Shown here: positions 61,351 to 64,000 of the stretch, one piece after another
How the letters are laid out: the number at the start of each line of letters is the position of its first letter
Position numbering within the stretch: the stretch's first letter is position 1
DNA from: Sequoia sempervirens
Taxonomy: Eukaryota > Streptophyta > Pinopsida > Cupressales > Cupressaceae
Length of the DNA stretch: 64,000 bases
Assembly (NCBI GenBank): GCA_007258455.2
Contig: VDFB02275638.1
Location: 248,001-312,000, forward strand
Direction: 5' to 3'
Notes under the pieces: model-generated
The model's input: the letters and a program-made list of their open reading frames with translations, nothing else
Told to the model about the DNA's origin: nothing
The model's database searches: none
Position numbers and translations under genes: made by a program

Positions 61351-61915
61351 ATTGCAAACATAACATGAGACTATTGGTAATGAAGCCTTATTATCTTCTT
61401 GATTTAGAGGTTTTGTTTTAGTTGTGTTGCAGATGCATAGTTGATTTGAAGCTATCACTTATTCATTGATACCTTTGTTGTACAAACAACATCATTTTCT
61501 AAATGACCTACCAATTTACCTCATGTATACTACACAAATGCATGCAAAAAATAGACCAAAAAGTTCCCTAATTGACCGTCCACACTTCTTCAATGTACCC
61601 ATTGCACACCGAAGGTGTGATTGCTAGTTTTATATCCCTATCATTAAAATAAAAATAAGGCCTACAAAAGCTAATTAATTAAGCATGAACATTACAATTA
61701 ACCCACTTCCACCCTCTACATCACTTAAAAGGCAAATAAAAAATCCCTTCACTATTTTTGTAAGTTGTTTGCAATTGTTAATATGCATAAGATGATAAAA
61801 TTACAGTTAAAGGACCAAAAAAAATACATAATAAAAAATTATAGATAGAACACAAAAAGCATAATAAAAATTATAGTTATTAAAAAAAAAAAAAAAAAAA
61901 AAAAACATATATATC
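61351..61915. other. Anonymous AT-rich sequence with an A24 run
   Basis: No gene is supported. A pure run of 24 A lies at 61882-61905, just upstream of the mL53 promoter region. Confidence 0.5.
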
Positions 61916-61935
61916 AATTTCACCAATTAACCCAA

Positions 61936-62000
61936 CCAATTAAATATAACCCTTTTAATTAAAAATAAATATAAATCTAATCTCTGAAAATTCTATTAAT
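61936..62000 (+). promoter_or_regulatory. Putative core promoter of the mL53 gene
   Basis: CCAAT at 61936-61940 is followed by a TATA-like TATAAAT at 61970-61976, about 125 bases before the start codon. A start of transcription near 62000 would give a 5' UTR of about 95 bases. TTTGTCTAATTGCAG just before 62067 also resembles a 3' splice site, so a 5' UTR intron is possible. Confidence 0.4.
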
Positions 62001-62096
62001 AAAACAATCGAACAGCGCATTAGAGAAACTTAACGGTCATGTGATGTAAGTTTTGTCTAATTGCAGAGGGCCGCGAGCAGAGCAGAGCGAGTCAAA

Positions 62097-62465
62097 ATGT
62101 TGAAGTTTCTGTCAAAAGTGAAGATTGAATTCAATGCATTCGATCCCAGAGCGGCATCGGCGCTTGAATTCCTGGCGCAATGCATCTCCCTCAAGGCCAG
62201 AGACTCCAATCCTAGCTGCCAGGTTGTCGTCAACAGACTGACCGATGACCACCATCCCCAAATAACCATTACATACAGCAATGGCATTGAAGAATCAATC
62301 GACGGCTCCTTAACCAACGCTCAAACCATTCGCAAGAAGATTTTGGAAACGGGACGGATGTTGGAGACGCAACAGATGTTCAAGGAAGCTGGCCAATCAT
62401 GGCCCGTTATGATCCCTGAAGAGGAGCTATATCAGTATGCCAAGCCCACCAAGGCAAGGATTTAA
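62097..62465 (+). CDS. MRPL53: Mitochondrial large-subunit ribosomal protein mL53
   Basis: A 122-residue protein starting MLKFLSKVKIEFNAFDPRAA, which I recognise as the plant mL53 (MRP-L53 family) N-terminus. Other family-like segments are LEFLAQC, LTDDHHPQITITYSNGIEE, and the C-terminal helix QMFKEAGQSWPVMIPEEEL. It is nuclear-encoded and expected in the large subunit of the mitochondrial ribosome. The length is close to that of plant homologues. The start is the first ATG of a frame open further 5'. Codon use and GC content contrast with the surroundings, and there are no defects. The end (PTKARI, TAA) is short; an alternative is a GC-type splice donor at AAG/GCAAGG (62455), which would add a downstream exon. 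Confidence 0.85.
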   Translation: MLKFLSKVKIEFNAFDPRAASALEFLAQCISLKARDSNPSCQVVVNRLTDDHHPQITITYSNGIEESIDGSLTNAQTIRKKILETGRMLETQQMFKEAGQSWPVMIPEEELYQYAKPTKARI

Positions 62466-64000
62466 TTCCTAACACTTTCTGCAAATTTTTTAAAAATGAC
62501 TTTCTTGAAGCATTTGTTATTGTCGTTTTAGAACATTTGAATCTCGTACTAGCTTCGGTCGCGCCCGAGTCGATGTAATTCAATTCATAAAATCCCTAAC
62601 CAATGAAAACCCCTAGCACTTAAAAAATCCAGCTCATAAAAACCCTAGGTGATAATATATTCAAATCCAATAAAACCGCTAATTATCTTTGGAAACTGGA
62701 CAAAACTCAGCTGGTCATACGCTCAAATCTAATCAAACCAGTATTTAACTATTGAACTTTGGAATCTGGACAAAATCTAGCCGGTCATATGTTCAAAACC
62801 AATAAAATCACTAAGGAACTTTGGAAGATGGATAAAATCTATTTCGCCATATGTTCAAATCCAATAAAGCTCTCTTGCTAGCTTTGAGAGCTGAATAACT
62901 GTAACTGAACGAAATCATTACTAAACCCAAGGCGAGAAAGTAACCTCAGTCATATTGTGCAATTTTTTTGGGAAGTATTTATTTGTCAAATGAAGTTGTA
63001 CAAGTTTTGATGGCCTTCAAGTGGATATTATTCAATTCATAAAAACCATAATTAATGAAAAATCTCACTACAAAATCCCTAACTCATAAAACCCCGACTT
63101 GTTAAAACCCCAGTTGTATTTTGTGATGCAAGAAAACTAGTAACCCCTTTCGTAGCTGTATAACTCCCATCTGGTCATATGTTCAAATCCAATAAAACTT
63201 CTTGCTAGCTTTGAGAGCTGAACAAACCCTAGTTCATAAAAAGTAAAAACCCTCACTAGACCTACCAAGACCAGAAATTAACCTCAGTCATATTTTGCAG
63301 TTTTATATTTTCAAAGTATGTTTATTGTCATTCTAGATCATTTTGAATCTTGTAGTAGTGTTGGTAGTATGCAAGTTGATATAATTCAACTCATACAAAC
63401 CTTAACTTATGAAAACCATGCTCAAAAAATCCCTAGCTGATCGTCTGTTTGAATCCAATAAAATCTCTTACTAGCATTGATAGCTGGACAATCCCTAGCT
63501 TAGAAATAGCCTAGGTTGTGAAAGCTCTCATTGAATCAACCAAGGAAAGATTTTAACCTCAATTATCTTCTGCAGTGATTCCACATTGTAAAATTCAATG
63601 TTATATTGGCTTTGATACTATGAAAGTTGATAAAATTCAAGTCACAAAAACCCTAGCTGGTCATATGCTTTAATCCAATAAAACCATTTAATGGGCTTGA
63701 TAGCCAGAGATACCCTAGTTTGCCATGTTCTAAATCCAATAAAAGTTCTCAACATCTAAGAGAGTTGGAAAAGCCCTAGCTCAAAAATCCCCTAGGTGAC
63801 AAAAATTCTTAGCAGACATGCCAAGGCAAGCATTTAAAATTTTAATAAAATCATATTTTGTAGTTGATTTTTTTGAAAATATTTCTGATTTGTGATTCTA
63901 GAGCACTTGAATATTGTATTAACTTTTATATCATACAAGTTGATTAAATTCAATACATGCAAGTGTAGCTCATAAAAACCCTAATTAGTCATATGTTCAA
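62448..64000 (+). repeat. Degenerate tandem array starting in the end of the mL53 coding region
   Basis: Five unit starts of the form CCAAGGCAAGGATTTAAC..., followed by TCA(G/A)TCATATTTTGCAG, lie at about 62449, 62927, 63265, 63540 and 63821 (spacings about 478, 338, 275 and 281). Each unit then has a GATxxAATTCAA(T/C)TCATAAAA block and one or more copies of CTGGTCATATGTTCAAATCC followed by AATAAAA. The first unit start is the last codons of mL53. The array runs off the window. Confidence 0.7.

Noticed and set aside
62061..62096. N-terminal extension of mL53 from an upstream TTG
   Set aside because: The frame is open but has no ATG; the conserved family N-terminus begins at the ATG at 62097.

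Overview
This window reads as nuclear DNA of a land plant with a large, repeat-filled genome. Nearly all recognisable coding sequence is decayed retroelement, and only one intact host gene is visible, at the right edge. LINEs with DUF4283-type ORF1 proteins, Ty3/gypsy and Ty1/copia-like LTR elements and a tRNA-derived SINE all point to plants. The low gene density and very long LTRs suggest a gymnosperm or another giant-genome lineage. That last step is inference, because no species-diagnostic locus is present.

Layout. 1-11 kb: mostly anonymous AT-rich DNA with a solo LTR (1354-1905, perfect 5-bp target duplication GAATG), foldback repeats and a 100-N assembly gap (4370-4469). 11-15 kb: a faint LTR-element remnant, then an ORF1-only LINE-like retroposon on the minus strand (about 12787-14760) that meets a second 5' end head to head. 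15-17 kb: a proline-rich ORF, a CT tract and an AT-palindrome array. 17.0-24.7 kb: a near full-length but dead LINE (endonuclease, reverse transcriptase, zinc finger, RNase H) followed by an unexpected extra protein-like domain. 27-29 kb: a Ty3/gypsy pol remnant on the minus strand. 31-33 kb: interstitial telomere-like repeats, a second ORF1-only retroposon with a 16-bp target duplication, and a 270-bp tandem duplication. 33.5-44.2 kb: a gypsy-type LTR element with no pol (5' LTR part, primer site, gag start, polypurine tract, very long 3' LTR), itself hit by a solo LTR. 44.3-52.3 kb: a second, RNase H-less LINE on the minus strand, with a 1.34-kb retroposon nested in its 3' end. 52.3-53.7 kb: an opposite-strand ORF1 fragment between two copies of the LINE 5' region. 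54-57 kb: a gag fragment, a TRIM-like element and a 607-bp SINE with a perfect 15-bp target duplication. 57-62 kb: GA/CT tracts and a 21-bp minisatellite.

The host gene, at 62097-62465, encodes mitochondrial ribosomal protein mL53 (122 aa). The DNA after its stop is a degenerate tandem array whose unit appears to start with a copy of the gene's own last coding bases.

The strongest leads for something undescribed are two. First, an unassigned region of roughly 150-170 residues is shared by the 3' tail of the 17-24.7 kb LINE and the nested retroposon at 44.3-45.6 kb. Second, two ORF1-only retroposons share one 3' end, a plant parallel to mammalian 'half-L1' elements. Both rest on by-eye comparison of translations and flanks.
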